A stretch of 64,000 nucleotides of DNA, from NCBI RefSeq assembly GCF_050003625.1, contig NC_134397.1, forward strand, positions 270,004,070-270,068,069, in the 5' to 3' direction. Within the stretch, counting starts at the first letter, position 1. Every line of letters starts with the position of its first letter. A program made the translations under genes and the position numbers. This stretch comes from Haematobia irritans. Lineage: Eukaryota; Arthropoda; Insecta; Diptera; Muscidae. Of the stretch, positions 1-12,905 are shown piece after piece. The notes beneath the pieces are model-generated. The model had not been told where the DNA came from and made no database searches. It was given only the letters and a program-made list of their open reading frames with translations.

Positions 1-567
1 CCACTAAATGAGACAAGTAAAAGGACAAACATTAGCACTAGGCAGTTTAATAGAAAACAAAAAAAAGTCAAATCAACCCCTTTATGGACACAACGCACTC
101 TAATATACAGATCGTAAATAGCCACAACAAGGGAGAGCACACACACCTCCCTCTTATATGAGTACATACCGACCATTGTATGGCTCGAATACAATTTGTA
201 GACATAGCAAAAACGATGGAAATGTTCGTTATTTCGGGTTTGATAGCATTTTTCTCATTCATTTTTTCTGTTTTATTCATTATGATTCTCATCCAATTTA
301 AATAACACTACACTCATAAGATTGGCCTTTGGTGTTGAAAAATTAAGACTATACTTCACAGGATCATTTCTGTAGTCAGTCTTCAATTACTTTCATTGCA
401 AAATGAAAAATCACACACCTGCGATGAGGAGGTACATCGTTCTATCTGTAGCGTGAGGTTTTGAACTTTGCCATTCTTTTGGGATTTCGATTCCAGTTTG
501 GTGGCAATGTTTCTTCGATGATCGCTCGATTAAACAGATAGAACGACTTCTGAGTGGTGTTCCAATT
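1..567. other. AT-rich sequence without a recognised gene
   Basis: Short open frames here have no recognisable domain and look like chance. A small imperfect stem is visible: CGTTCTATCTGT at 438-449 and its reverse complement at 534-545. No promoter, RNA gene or transposon end was identified. Confidence 0.6.
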
Positions 568-570
568 TTA

Positions 571-938
571 AGGCCGGTATGCACCTCTAGCGAAATTTTC
601 GGTAGCAAAAATTTATTTAAGTCTACAACAACAAAAAAAACAGGGCTGTGTACACAAATTTTAAACCAGCTAATCGCTTTTAAAAATTGTTAGTATATGT
701 TCCAAATATTCCTCAAATAAATTGTTTATTATTTACAGACCTTTTAAAACTTTTACGCACACAATGATTGTAATAAATTAAATATTTGCTGCCAAAACAT
801 GCTTTTGACAACCCTGTTATTTTCATTAGAGGTGCGTACCAGCTTACGAAATTGAACGCTACCGAAAATTTCGTTAGCATAAATAGCAATGCATTTCTTA
901 TGGGAATGAAATTTTTCGCTAGAGGTGCATACCGGCCT
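571..938. mobile_element. PIF/Harbinger-like MITE (368 bp)
   Basis: The ends are long terminal inverted repeats. The left begins AGGCCGGTATGCACCTCTAG followed by CGAAATTTT; the right is its reverse complement, ending CTAGAGGTGCATACCGGCCT. Both sides carry the trinucleotide TTA (568-570 and 939-941), and a 3-bp TWA duplication is typical of PIF/Harbinger. A second, degenerate copy of the terminus (GAGGTGCGTACCAGCTTACG) lies inside at about 830-850. No transposase coding remains, so it is non-autonomous. The superfamily assignment rests on the target duplication alone. Confidence 0.75.
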
Positions 939-1233
939 TTATGACAATCAATCTAAAATAAAAACATTTAAAATATTGTTTGCAAGCAGCGGTTGGTGCC
1001 AACTCTGACGATTTTTCGTCATTTTGACGATGTTTAATGGTAAATTTGGCCTCTGACGATTTTAAACAACTTAGTTATGAGATGACGATTTCTTAAAATG
1101 CTCGACTCAAGTGTTTCCTTGTACGAGTTTTTATGCCAATTTTTGACGATTTTTCAAAGTGATATAGTTATAAGTTGACGATTTTCATAAGTTGTAATGT
1201 AAACATGTTATTTTGGATCTCAATAATATGACA

Positions 1234-1572
1234 ATTTATATCAAAAACAATAGAAAAGGAAGATTGGAAAATGGGCGACGTCATACCAAAAGTCGCATTT
1301 ACGGTGTTCGATACATACACGTTCGTTCATTTTTAATTTGCAATATTTTTTGTTAAAAACTCACAAATGATGTTAAATTTTGTGTAAATAATAATGAGAA
1401 ACTTTTGACCGATTGTTCTACGTCATTCCCTGATATAAATTTCTTTTTATTCTTAGTTTAATTTGTGGAACAAAAAATCATAAACGACACGTTTGCACCG
1501 AACGCCGTCAATGGTTTGATACCCTCTGCTGCCATTTTCCCATCTTCATCTTCCATTGTTTTTGATTTATAT
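1234..1572. repeat. Inverted repeat inside the hAT element
   Basis: A left arm at about 1234-1275 (phrases ATATCAAAAACAATAG and GAAGATTGGAAAATGGG) is matched in reverse complement by a right arm at about 1531-1572 (GCCATTTTCCCATCTTC, CATTGTTTTTGAT). The arms are about 40 bp with small gaps and the loop is about 255 bp. It may be a small foldback element inserted just upstream of the transposase remnant. No target duplication was identified. Confidence 0.6.
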
Positions 1573-1577
1573 GTAGC

Positions 1578-1664
1578 TTGCTCCCAGCCGTCTCCAATGT
1601 AGAAAGAAGTTTCAAAGCAATCAATATAAATAAACCTAAAATTCGAAATCCCTTTGAAACTTAA
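1578..1664 (+). pseudogene. hAT transposase C-terminal dimerisation fragment
   Basis: An uninterrupted 28-codon stretch ending at a TAA encodes LLPAVSNVERSFKAININKP followed by KIRNPFET. The core SNVERSFKAI matches the hAT C-terminal dimerisation signature (a P-V-S-x-x-ERxFS-type motif followed by K/R-rich residues). It lies inside an element with hAT termini and an 8-bp target duplication, which supports the reading. The catalytic RNase H-like domain, BED finger and start are missing, so it cannot make active transposase. It was too short to be noticed by length and was found by translating the region. Confidence 0.75.
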
Positions 1665-2272
1665 ACATTACAAGGTATTCTTTTGTCTAGAAACTATTTA
1701 AAGCGAAATAATTTTGATTGCTATGAAGCCAGTTTAGTTAAATTCACTCTATTTATTTATTCATTACCGATAATAGTAATAATAACAAAAATTATACATG
1801 AGCAAGTAATAAGGATTTAAATTCGATTGGAGAATAGGAAATTTTTCTGTCAAGAAAATGTTGTTAAACAATGTAGTACATGTGGTCACAATCCGATATA
1901 TTAATTTAAATTAATTAAAAATTTATTTCAATTAATCGTCGTTTCAAAAACTGGAAACTATATGACTTACTTAGAGATTTAAATGGCATTATTCATGTAA
2001 CTAAAATGAATAAAACCCCTTTTTTAATAACAGCTTTATTGTGTATACAATATATGGATGCCTCAGATGTTTGAATAAAACTATTATTTTGTTCCTAAAT
2101 CTTTTTTTTCAACTGTTTTATGAGTGACGATTTTTTGACGAATTCCTTGGGATGAATTGACGATTTTGACGAAAAATATGTTTAAAATTGACGATTTTCA
2201 GCCCAAAACAGTTGGCACCACTGTTTACAAGGGATAGCGACGAGAAAATGGTGTTTTGATGAACTGTGATGG

Positions 2273-3556
2273 CAGATAATATCGTGACTCACGAAAAATG
2301 TCGTGACTCACCAGTGTTGCCAGGTGATTTTTGATTCTTCCCCCCCAAAAATCTTAAGAAAAAAACCCCTAAATTATTGGTCTAGACTTTTTTCAAAAAC
2401 CCCCAAAAAATTTAAGAATGTTAATAAGTCAAAAAGGTGTCCCAAATTTCGTTAAAAAATCCTGCAGTGATACACTTTACAAATTAAATTTAACACAAAT
2501 ATATATACTGAAATTTTTTTTCTGAAGAACAAAATTTCTTTTGAAGTAAATAAAAATGAGTAGATAACATCATTATACCACTTTCGTTCCTGAGGAAAGT
2601 AATTTTTCTATGGGTATAATAATACAAAATGTATATCAATATAAAGAGCAGACAAAACAATATAATTCAATGTATAAATCTTTTAAATCAAATTAATTAA
2701 AACAATGGCTTATAAAGTACAAATAATAGAAATAAAAAATAAACAAAAATTAAAGTTCAGTAAATATATACGATATTCGCCAAAATTGTAGGCGTGAAAT
2801 TATGAGACCAATAATTTAATGTTACAATACCATTTCTTAATTTGTTTTTAATTGTATCAAATATTAAAAATGCCCCTTCAACAGATGTGTTTAAAACAGA
2901 ATGTCATTGCTTATTTGCTTGTATTTAAGGACATGGGTTGACTTCCCTAATTTTTTTTTTCAAAAATCATGCCTGAATTGTTCCAAATTTTGTTGAGAAT
3001 TGCTCCACTTTATAAGGTCTAAAATAATTGTTTGCCCCCAAAAATCCCCCCAAATAAATGTTACCCCTAAAAATCCCCCTAAACGTGTAAAAAACCCCTA
3101 AATTTGGGGGGGAAACCCCCAACCTGGCAACACTGTGACTCACGAACAATTTTTTGAGTCATTTACCTTAGCGACGTGTCTGAAAACATGAGTATTATTA
3201 AAATCGAGAGCGTTATTACACTTACACGAAATTGTCTTTTGTTATAAAGTATTTTCTTAAAGATCAATTTTATTTTTTATTTACTTCAAAATAAAATTTT
3301 TTAGCATCAAACGAAAACTTAGTTTGTCTAAAATTTCATTTCTCGGAAAAGAAAACTCTTCTTTCAGTATATATATTTGCGTTACATTTCATTTTTAAAG
3401 TGTATCACTACAGGATTTTTTCACGAAATTTGGGGCCCCTTTTTGTACTTTTTACATTCTTAATTTTTTTTCGGGGTTTTTGAAAAAAGCCTAGACCAAT
3501 TTAGGGATTTTTTCTTAAGATTTGGGGGAAGAATCAATGATCGCCTGGCAAAACTG
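2273..3556. mobile_element. Outer hAT-like element carrying a nested relative
   Basis: The octamer TGTGATGG occurs exactly at 2265-2272 and 3557-3564, enclosing a segment that begins CAG and ends CTG, as hAT elements do. The right arm (about 3240-3556) is the reverse complement of the left part of the inner element at 2312-2560, so outer and inner are related. Flanking the inner element, 2278-2311 and 3136-3225 carry CGTGACTCACG-type sequence shared with the repeat at 15300-15590. The left terminus shows little similarity to the right beyond CAG, so the left boundary is less certain. Confidence 0.6.
2312..3135. mobile_element. hAT-like MITE, nested (824 bp)
   Basis: The termini are a 14-bp perfect inverted repeat, CAGTGTTGCCAGGT. 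The insertion is flanked by a perfect 8-bp duplication TGACTCAC (2304-2311 and 3136-3143). The subterminal zones are rich in CCCCC runs on both sides (CTTCCCCCC and CCCCTAAA phrases). No coding capacity was seen. It split a CACGACTCACG-type repeat inside the outer element, so it is the younger of the two. Confidence 0.88.
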
Positions 3557-3744
3557 TGTGATGGACAGTACTGCTAGAGTGGATCAGGGATGAATGATGT
3601 AACGTAAAAGTACTAAAAATGTATTAAAAGTGTTCTTTTCGAAACAAAAGGTGTTAAAATTGCATAATATCAAATTTAAAGATTGTAAAAAGTATACTAT
3701 ACGTATATTTAAATATAGACCGATTTGCACATTTTTTTTTAGAT

Positions 3745-4058
3745 TTTCTAAAAAGTCTTATTTTGCAAAATTTTATTTCTATAGAAAATTCTTTGAAAAT
3801 TTTATTTTTATATAGAAAAATTTGTCAACAGTTTATATCTTTAGGAAATTTTGTCAATTTTATTTCCATAGAAAATTTTGTCCAACTTTTGTTGTATAGG
3901 AAATTTTGTCAACATTTTATTTCTATATAAAATTTTTACAAAATTTTATTTTTATAGAAAATTTCAAAATCAAAACCAAATCAAGAATTCTACCAATCTA
4001 CAAAACAATAAAATATGTACGGTTTTTTTTTGTAGAATTCTACCAACTGTGGCAACCG
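3745..4058 (-). repeat. Family F minisatellite element, copy 1
   Basis: Degenerate tandem units of roughly 25-30 bp with the consensus TTTTATTTCTATAGAAAATT run up to a terminus reading GTAGAATTCTACCAACTGTG followed by GCAACCG. The same terminus appears in copies at 8222, 41500 and 52402, which fixes it as a true element end. The unit contains the small palindrome TTCTATAGAA. The open frames crossing it are repeat artefacts. Confidence 0.7.
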
Positions 4059-4127
4059 GCTCAGGGACCAGCATATTTACTAAATCCACCATGTGTGTAT
4101 TTCGTCTCTTTCTGGGCGTTGTAAATA

Positions 4128-4302
4128 CAGTGAAACCTCTGAAAGATGCATAACCACGGTCGCCTAAATTTTGTCCACCTTTGAGAAGTGTCCAGGTATG
4201 AGAGGTTAATTTTAACACATTAATGGCAAACGTCCTCTGAAAACTGTCCATGTTTGGGAGGTTTCCGGCTTTCAGAATGTCCCAGTTTGTGAGGTTTCAC
4301 TG
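4128..4302. mobile_element. Short TIR element, pogo/Tc1-like MITE (175 bp)
   Basis: Perfect 12-bp inverted termini CAGTGAAACCTC and GAGGTTTCACTG bound a 175-bp segment. The left flank ends TA and the right begins CA, consistent with a decayed TA duplication. CAGTGAAACCTC resembles Tigger/pogo termini, but this is by pattern only. The 40 bp before it (ACCATGTGTGTATTTCGTCT and onward) match the last part of family B elements (compare 47157-47200), so it landed next to a B remnant. Confidence 0.65.
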
Positions 4303-5324
4303 CACCCAGAGAAATGGTTGGTTGTAATTCGATCATTACAATAAGGAGATCATAACAGTAACCTATTTTTTGTTTTAATATTTTAATTATTTATCCCATT
4401 AGATATCCAAACAACTGTAAAAAAGTTCACAAAATCAAATAGTAATTCCCATAACTATTAAATTGGTTGCAATAACCAATGCCGATCAATTTAGTTTTTT
4501 GTTTCATAAAATTGTTGAGCTAACCACCAGCAGGGAATCAACAAATGGTTAGTATGTGTAACCAAAAGTTTAGTATACTAAAAGAATTTTAATTCAATCA
4601 TGGGACGCACATAAGGTAGTTGTTGCAACAAATAAATAATAATATCAACATTGACAATGACGCTACAAAATTTGCAAAACGGGGAACAGCGTCACTAAAT
4701 GTACTTTTTAATAGACCGCAATAAATTGAATAATAATTTTCTCATTACCAAGTGTAAACTAGAATTTGGCTTAAGGTAAGTATCGTTCCGATTTAGTAAA
4801 AACATAATATTATAGAAGTTTCCATAAAAATTGCAGGCTTCACACACCAACAAACACAAATACTTTTTACGGCAAGCTAGCTTTTTTATTGTTTTAGGCA
4901 CATAAAATTCTTGGACGATCCAACGGCGGTTCTAAGTCGATCTGTATTTATATATCTAGCGGCTTAGGGAGGAAATTTCTGGCAATTATATATTGAATTA
5001 TGTTTTGTAGTTTGACCACATAATAATAATCTAATAACCATCTGCCATTGGTGTACAAAAATACCCCTATTAAAATAGACAAACATTTCATCCCTTTGTA
5101 AATTGATCTCACATATAGATCAAAAACCTTTGTTGTTAGCACCTTTTGTCATTATTTTCGTAATTTATTATAATTTAAATCTTGTAATAAATTAATAAAA
5201 TCTTAAAATAATCTGCCCTTTCATTTAATATTGGAATTTGGTTAGGGTAATAATAAATCCTATAAATCTATAAAACAGTGGGACATTGCACGTTCTAATT
5301 AAATAAAACAATTTATTTTGGTTA
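4303..5324. other. AT-rich sequence, nothing recognised
   Basis: No repeat shared with the rest of the window, no transposon end and no plausible coding region was found. The longest open frames (about 60-70 codons, minus strand) are lysine/asparagine/leucine-rich as expected of AT-rich non-coding DNA. Confidence 0.55.
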
Positions 5325-5332
5325 CCTACACA

Positions 5333-5900
5333 TAGGGATGCCAGACGTGCTCTTTTAAAGAGCACATGTGCTCTTTTAAAGAGCACATGTGCTCTTTTTT
5401 TCAAAATGTGCTCTTAAAACAAGATAGGCCAAAAGAGCACGCAAAAGTGCTCTATTTTTAGTTAAGTACACTTTTTGTGCTCTTCGTATGCATCACAACA
5501 AATATTACTTCAACGCGATTAAATAAATGGTAAAAGTAAACTGAACATACGTAAGTGTCACACTACGAGATTTTCCTATGCCGTTATTTTCTAATTAAAT
5601 AGTGTTTTACTTTATAAATAAGAGTTGAAGAAGAGCACGCCGATGTTGCTTCTTCACTTTGTACTCTGTTCTGAATGCAAACAAACTTCTTTCAATAACA
5701 TTTTTCACAAATACACCAAACAAATGACTTACAAAGTATTGTAAGAAAATTAGCTTGAGTTGAAATGTGTATTTTATGTGTATGTTATGAACATTAAATG
5801 TTTTTATTTTATTTGAAAAAGTGTGCTCTATTTTTTTCGTATGTGCTCTTTTTATAAACTGAATGTGCTCTTTTTGCCTCTTGAAAATCTGGCATCCCTA
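5333..5900. mobile_element. hAT-like MITE built of GTGCTCTT repeats (568 bp)
   Basis: The ends are inverted repeats TAGGGATGCCAGA and TCTGGCATCCCTA. A perfect 8-bp duplication CCTACACA flanks the element (5325-5332 and 5901-5908). Next to the left end GTGCTCTTTTAAAGAGCACA, itself a near-perfect palindrome, is repeated in tandem; GTGCTCTTTTT motifs recur at the right end. No transposase coding. The exact duplication implies a fairly recent insertion. Confidence 0.85.
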
Positions 5901-5908
5901 CCTACACA

Positions 5909-6246
5909 TATGTTGGCAGAACAAATATAACGTCTTTTAAACATTTTCTATTCTACAAAGTTGCAAACCGCAGGACAACTTTCTTAAATTTCAGGAGATT
6001 TTCAAGCAAGCACGTGCCTGTAATAAACAAATGGCACATTTGATATTTCCTATGAGAACATTTTCTTCTTACAAAGTCTTTGTGAAGTTTTTATGGAGTG
6101 GTTTCCATTAAACCATTAAAATGTTTTATGTTAGGAAAGAAGATTGCAAATTATTTTTGTTTTATTCCTCTAAGGTTGCTGTGATTTAATGGAAACGTAT
6201 TGGCACCAACATGATGACAAGAAAACTCGAACTGTTTTTCCTAATA
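5909..6246. other. Unassigned AT-rich spacer
   Basis: No gene, repeat or element boundary was recognised between the hAT-like element and the next family A element. Confidence 0.5.
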
Positions 6247-7936
<1,690 letters not shown>

Positions 7937-7991
7937 GTGCCATTTTACTTTGAAAATTTGCCTATTTTGAACCGCTTAACTTATCACAGAT

Positions 7992-8569
7992 TAGGGATGG
8001 AAAATACAATTTTTAAGAAAGTACAAAAAAGGTATTTTTTGAGCGAAAAGGTACTTTTCACTAAATTTCAACAAAAAATCCATTGGAAGATTATTGTCGA
8101 GAGCTCTTTTAGACTGAATTTTAAAGTAAATAAAATTACAGCAAAATTTTGTTTGTCCACTCCTCAATTTATTTTTTTTAGTTTTATATCCGCTTACAAA
8201 GACTACCGTAGTATTGTAATCACGGTTGCCACAGCTGTATTTTCTAAAGAAATAAAATTAGAAATAAAATGTTGACAAAATTTTCAATAGAAATAAAATG
8301 TTGAAAAAATTTTCTATAGAAATAAAAGTTTGATAAATATACTATAGAAAAATAAAATTTTACAAAAGAAAACATTTTGACGAAAAAAAAATGGTAAAGA
8401 CATTCTCAAAATATTGAAATATTTTGTAAAAACTATTCTACCATAAATCTGATATCTGCTCAAAAATGTCTACACAAAGGGTTCTAAATCATTCGCGGGG
8501 GTACTACGGTACTGACTAGGGCGAACTAGTATTGAAAAAAGTACTATAGTACTGCATTTTCCATTCCTG
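7992..8569. mobile_element. hAT-like element with nested family F (578 bp)
   Basis: The left end TAGGGATGGAAAATACA and the right end, read inward, CAGGAATGGAAAATGCAGTA are imperfect inverted repeats. A perfect 8-bp duplication TCACAGAT flanks them (7984-7991 and 8570-8577). AGGTACTTTT/GTACTATAGTACT phrases occur near both ends. About a third of the interior is a family F minisatellite that entered later. No transposase reading frame. Confidence 0.82.
8222..8420 (+). repeat. Family F minisatellite element, copy 2
   Basis: It begins CGGTTGCCACAGCTG, the family F terminus, and continues with units of AGAAATAAAATGTTGACAAA type. It is nested in the hAT-like element at 7992-8569. Confidence 0.65.
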
Positions 8570-8577
8570 TCACAGAT

Positions 8578-10012
8578 CCAATTGCACAAGGTTGTTCGTC
8601 ATCTCAATACCTTGCATTCAATTGCCATTTCTAGCTTTTGATATGATTTGTTTAATGAAATATGGACGAAAAACTAAAAATAAATCAAACATTTTTAATC
8701 TTCATTTTCGAATTTATCAGATGAACATACATAAAAAAAGTCATCTCTCATCAAATGTAAATTTTCAGTGTAAACTAAAGTTATTACTTTTAATATTTTT
8801 TTTTCATGTTGCAATTACTAAAATATTTTAGTTAAAATTTTCTAAATTTCCATGGTGAATTAACTTTTTTCTGGGTGTATCATTTATTATTTCGTTAGCT
8901 TTAGTAGATAATGATGTACTATCGATTATTACAATATTAAGAGTCATTCAATTGATTTGTTGATTACAGACATATTTCTGAGTATCAAAATTTTCCGCAA
9001 GTCCTCTTTGAGGACATAGAACCGGATGACCCCCAAGGATTGTGTGGACATCTCATGTACACACATACATACGTGCACACCTACAACTAAGAACTTTTTG
9101 TATCTAATCGAACGAGTGCAAACGACTTCAGTTCAATGGGTGCGAATACATAGACAATTTGTCATAGTGATTGATAGCTTTTTGATATCGAAAGTTTATT
9201 GCCAGTACGACTGACTGCCAACGAAGAATGGCACACCAAGATAGCCATTCGTTTGAAGCAAGAAATGTGTTGGCTTGAAATGGAATTATGAACCTACAGA
9301 TATTTCAGATAATTTACAATTGGAATAAATGAGATCTTTTGGGTATATTTTGGAAACTAAATACACCCACTCGGTAATAAAAAAAGGTCTATCCAATTAG
9401 CACTTGAAGGAACCCAAACTGATATCTTTTTCGGTTACTGCGGTCAAAACTTGGTCAAAGTTGTAATGGAAAATTTCTTTGGCCTATAAAAATGTTTAGC
9501 AACGAGAGAAACATATATAAAATTTACCATTTATCTATTAACACAGAAGGATTCTCATTACTTGCCAATTGATGGCAATTTTATTGTCAATCTTATGGGG
9601 ATTTTCCTATGGCTTATGTTTATTCGTTTGGAAACTTAACTATGATTAAGTCTTTAAGTAATGGCTTACATATTTGGTTGTTAGGGAAGTAATAACATTT
9701 TCTATTACTAAGGAAATATTTGAAGTTTTTTTATTACCTTTAAAGGAGAGATATTGGATTGAATTTCCTACCTACAGAGATTTTCTTCAGGAAATAAGGG
9801 AACGCTAATTTTATGTATTCCTGAATAGATCATGATACAAATTAGAGTAGTGTGTATAAATGTTTTGGTACCAAATAATGTTGCTTTAATTAGCACTGTA
9901 TTTATTTGTATGGTGATTGAAATTTATATAACATACATACACGTTTAGTTCATAACATTTGGGGGGCATACTTGTAGTAAAGAAAATTTTATTGGGCTGA
10001 GAGATTAGATTA
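8578..10012. other. 1.4 kb without a recognised feature
   Basis: I find no conserved domain in any frame, no terminal repeats and no RNA gene. Small notes: an alternating ACACACATACATACGTGCAC stretch at 9060-9079, and low-complexity T-rich tracts. This is one of the few stretches that may be single-copy DNA. Confidence 0.5.
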
Positions 10013-11111
10013 AAAAAACATTACGCAACCTAATTTTTAGGATGCGAAGTTTACAAAATATTAAGTACAATTTTCTTCAAAATAATGAAACTTTAATCAA
10101 AATAAAGTTTATAATCTTTCCTTCAAAAATTGTTTTCATTAAATTTAAGACACAAATTTTGGAAATTTGCTTCCCTCGGTTAAAGTCGCATGTCTTTGCA
10201 CTAAGGAAAATTGTCTTTAAAGTAAAGAAACACATTTTTGATTTAAGGAAATGGTCCTTAAATTAACTGAGATATTGAATCTTTAGATTTAAGAGTACTT
10301 GTGTTTTTTTTTGGAATTAAGAAAACAGTTTTTACTTTGAAGTATCGGTTATAATTTCGATTTTTAAAATGGCATTTGTTTGTACGTCAATGGCTTTATT
10401 AATATACCGCGAAAAGAGAATGAAAATTCTACAAATGAGACCTGTATCCTGATTTTAATTTTATTGATCCTAGATTTAAAGCGAGATTGGTCACTAAAAA
10501 ATGCCTTTATTTTAAAGAAGCTGTATCTTTTGCTCGGATTCAATACCAAAATCCTTAAGGGAAGGTCAAAATCTTTGGATCCAAGTAAATTTTTTTTGGA
10601 GTGCAGATCTCATTTATCGAATTTCCATTCACTTGTTCGCGGTATTTCAATAAAGCTATACTCGTACAAACAAATGCTAGTTAAAAAAAAAACTAAAACG
10701 GATATTTAAGAGTAAAAAATGTTTTCTTAATTCCAAAAAAAAAATTAAACCATAGATGCTAAATCCTCCAAATAAGTCTTAGTATATATTTGAAGCGTTT
10801 TTATCTTAAATCTAAAGATTCAATATTTCAGTTCATTTAAGGACGATTTCTTTAAATCAAAAATGTGTTTCTTTAGTTTAAGGAAAATTTTCTTTAGTTT
10901 AAAGACATGCGACTTTAACGGAGGGACGGGAATTTACAAAATTTGAATCCTAAATTTTATGAAAAAAAAAAAATTCTAAACAAAGATTATAAACTTTATT
11001 TTAATTAAAATTTCTTTATTTTAATGAAATTTATCCTTAATATTTTGTAAATTGCACATCCTAAAATTTAGGTTGCGTAATCTTTAATATCACGTAACTA
11101 TTTTTTCAGTG
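10013..11111. mobile_element. Foldback element FB, copy 1 (1.1 kb)
   Basis: Two arms of about 430-500 bp are inverted copies. The left arm (10021 onward) contains TTACGCAACCTAATTTTTAG, GGATGCGAAGTTTACAAAAT and TCTTTAGATTTAAG; the right arm (about 10600-11090) contains their reverse complements. The loop is about 140 bp and holds ATTCAATACCAAAATCCTTA. The right terminus reads TTTTTTCAGTG followed by TA, a Tc1/mariner-style target. The left terminus lacks the matching CACTGA. The arms are AT-rich and diverged by small indels. The open frames on both strands in the arms are mirror images of each other. Confidence 0.75.
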
Positions 11112-11340
11112 TACAGATACTCGTGCGTACTCCTACTTCTATAAAGGTTACGGTAGAAACCAAATTTTGTATTACCTTGCATATTAACCAACTTCATTAG
11201 AAATGACAAGAAAAGTTAATATCACGTAACTATTTTTTCAGTGTACAGATACTCGTGCGTACTCCTACTTCTATAAAGGTTACGGTAGAAACCAAATTTT
11301 GTATTACCTTGCATATTAACTTCATTAGAAATGATAACAA
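11086..11340. repeat. Tandem duplication, 132-bp period
   Basis: The sequence starting AATATCACGTAACTATTTTT at 11086 recurs at 11218, with the downstream CAGATACTCGTGCGTACTCC text repeated nearly exactly. The unit includes the last 26 bp of the foldback element plus its flank, so it arose after that insertion. The second unit lacks 4 bp (a CCAA) late in the unit. Confidence 0.85.
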
Positions 11341-12027
11341 AAGTTATGACAAAAAAACACCGCAAAGAGTACAACATCTGGTGTCAACTTAAATGGACTT
11401 TCTACTTACTACTTTATTTCCTGATAACAAACAGTCTCCTTTAACTAATTATTTTTTCTTTTATAGAAGAAAAGAATAAAGATTGTATTTAACTAAAAAT
11501 ACATTTTGTCCCCAACTACTGAAGCTAATATTCAAGCAAAGGTACATCTGTTTTGTACACTTGTATAAGGACAAGGTCGAAAAAGAAGCTTAAGCTTATT
11601 TTCATTGTTGACCGCATCTTAATCTGATTCAATTTCCTCTTCTTTTTTCAATGCTGACCATGTAACCATGGTCTTGCTTAATATCTTCCCTTGGCGAGTC
11701 TATGTTTCGGCTAGTCTGTAACTTATCATCTTATGCCATGTCATGACAAGGGTACTCATGAATGGGAAAAAATCCATTTTACTAAGAAATGCCCAATATT
11801 CTTAGGTTGACATATTTCAGAGTTCCCTGTTGCTTGTTTTAAAGTATCCTGTTGCTTTAAAGGAAATCGTTTTGGGCTTTATCGTGACCATGTAATTTAT
11901 GACAAAAAAAAAAAACTGCAACTCATATTCAGCAGACCGGCAATTGGAGCAGTTTCACTTACAGAAGCTAAAGGCAATAAACAATTATGTTGGGAAATTT
12001 AAAGGATTTTTTTATAACATAACATTC
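11341..12027. other. Unassigned sequence
   Basis: No feature was recognised. Two CATGGTCTTGCT/ATCGTGACCATG phrases occur but form no repeat structure. The open frame crossing 11899-12258 continues into the next TIR element and has no domain. Confidence 0.5.
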
Positions 12028-12029
12028 TA

Positions 12030-12686
12030 CACTGAAAAAAAGCATGCCCGGTTCCAAAGATTTTGTCTTTACTTTAACAATATTGGTATTGATTCCGAGC
12101 CAAAGAAGCGGAGAATACAAGTAAGGACACTTTTAAGACACAATTCTCTTTTAAATTTGGGTTGTGTGTACTTGCTTCTAGGAAACAAATTTAAAATTTT
12201 CGTTTTTTCAGCTTTTTTTTTCTTCATATGCTATCAAAGTCCTTTAAAAACGAGTTAACGACAACTTTATTTTCCAAATTCAGACTTGACTTCCAGTATA
12301 AATTATGCTATGCTTCCAGTAAAAAAGGTCTTTAAAATAAAGAGTTGAAAAACATGTTCTATGTTTGAACGATTTTTTGCTTTGTAGTCAAGATGCAAAA
12401 AGACAACAAATTTAAAGACAATTTCAATAATTTTAAACAATTTTTATGAATTATTAAAGTCAAGTTAACCTTAGCCCAAACATTTTTTCTTTCTTGTTAT
12501 GATACCCATTTTTAAGTCAAATCACTTAATTATAAGGACAATACGACTTCATTGAAAAGTTTATTGATTTTTGGACAAGGAAATATACTTTATATTATAG
12601 AAATGCGTCTTCTATGATAAGCAAAATCTGCATTCGTATTTTAAGGACATGAAATCTTTGGCCATCCGACCATATTTTTTTCAGTG
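12030..12686. mobile_element. FB-related TIR element (657 bp)
   Basis: The left end CACTGAAAAAAAGC follows a TA; the right end TTTTTTTCAGTG is followed by TG. The interior shares TTGGTATTGATTCCGAGCCA and AAAGATTTTGTC with the loop of the foldback family (compare 12968-12987). It looks like a shorter, internally deleted relative of the foldback copies. No coding. Confidence 0.65.
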
Positions 12687-12811
12687 TGGGAAGCCATAGG
12701 ATAACTTCGGCTGACGTTTCAGAATCTTTGGTATTCTACAAGTGTCTTGGAAAATGTTATGAATATTTAATTTGATATTGCGAGTTTGGCATATTAAAAT
12801 TTTTATTTTGA

Positions 12812-12905
12812 TCACATTCTCTCCTATTTATACCCACAACCGTAGGGTTATGTTAGAGGTATACTAAGTTTGCCACTCCTTTTATAAAATATCGAAATAT
12901 AGATT
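12812..12905 (-). repeat. 3' end remnant of a family A-D relative
   Basis: TATTTATACCCACAACCGTA followed by GGGTTATGTTAGAGGTATAC resembles the 3' hairpin of families A-D in reverse, and the AAGTTTGCCACTCC and AAATATCGAAATATAGATTT phrases match the zone beside it. The text after 14072 (about 14089-14160) could be its continuation, which would make the foldback copies between them later insertions. That continuation is tentative. Confidence 0.45.

Larger units (their letters stand above)
987..2223 (+). mobile_element. hAT-superfamily element, degenerate (1.24 kb)
   Basis: The left end reads CAGCGGTTGGTGCCAACT and the right end, read inward, CAGTGGTGCCAACTGTTT; the left carries a 4-bp insertion after CAG. 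Flanking octamers TTTGCAAG (979-986) and TTTACAAG (2224-2231) differ at one base, the 8-bp duplication expected of hAT. Near both ends the phrase TGACGATTTT recurs many times (for example 1008-1175 and 2125-2200), a subterminal repeat of the kind hAT transposases bind. A short transposase remnant lies at 1578-1664. The middle also contains a separate inverted repeat, so the element is old and rearranged. Confidence 0.8.
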
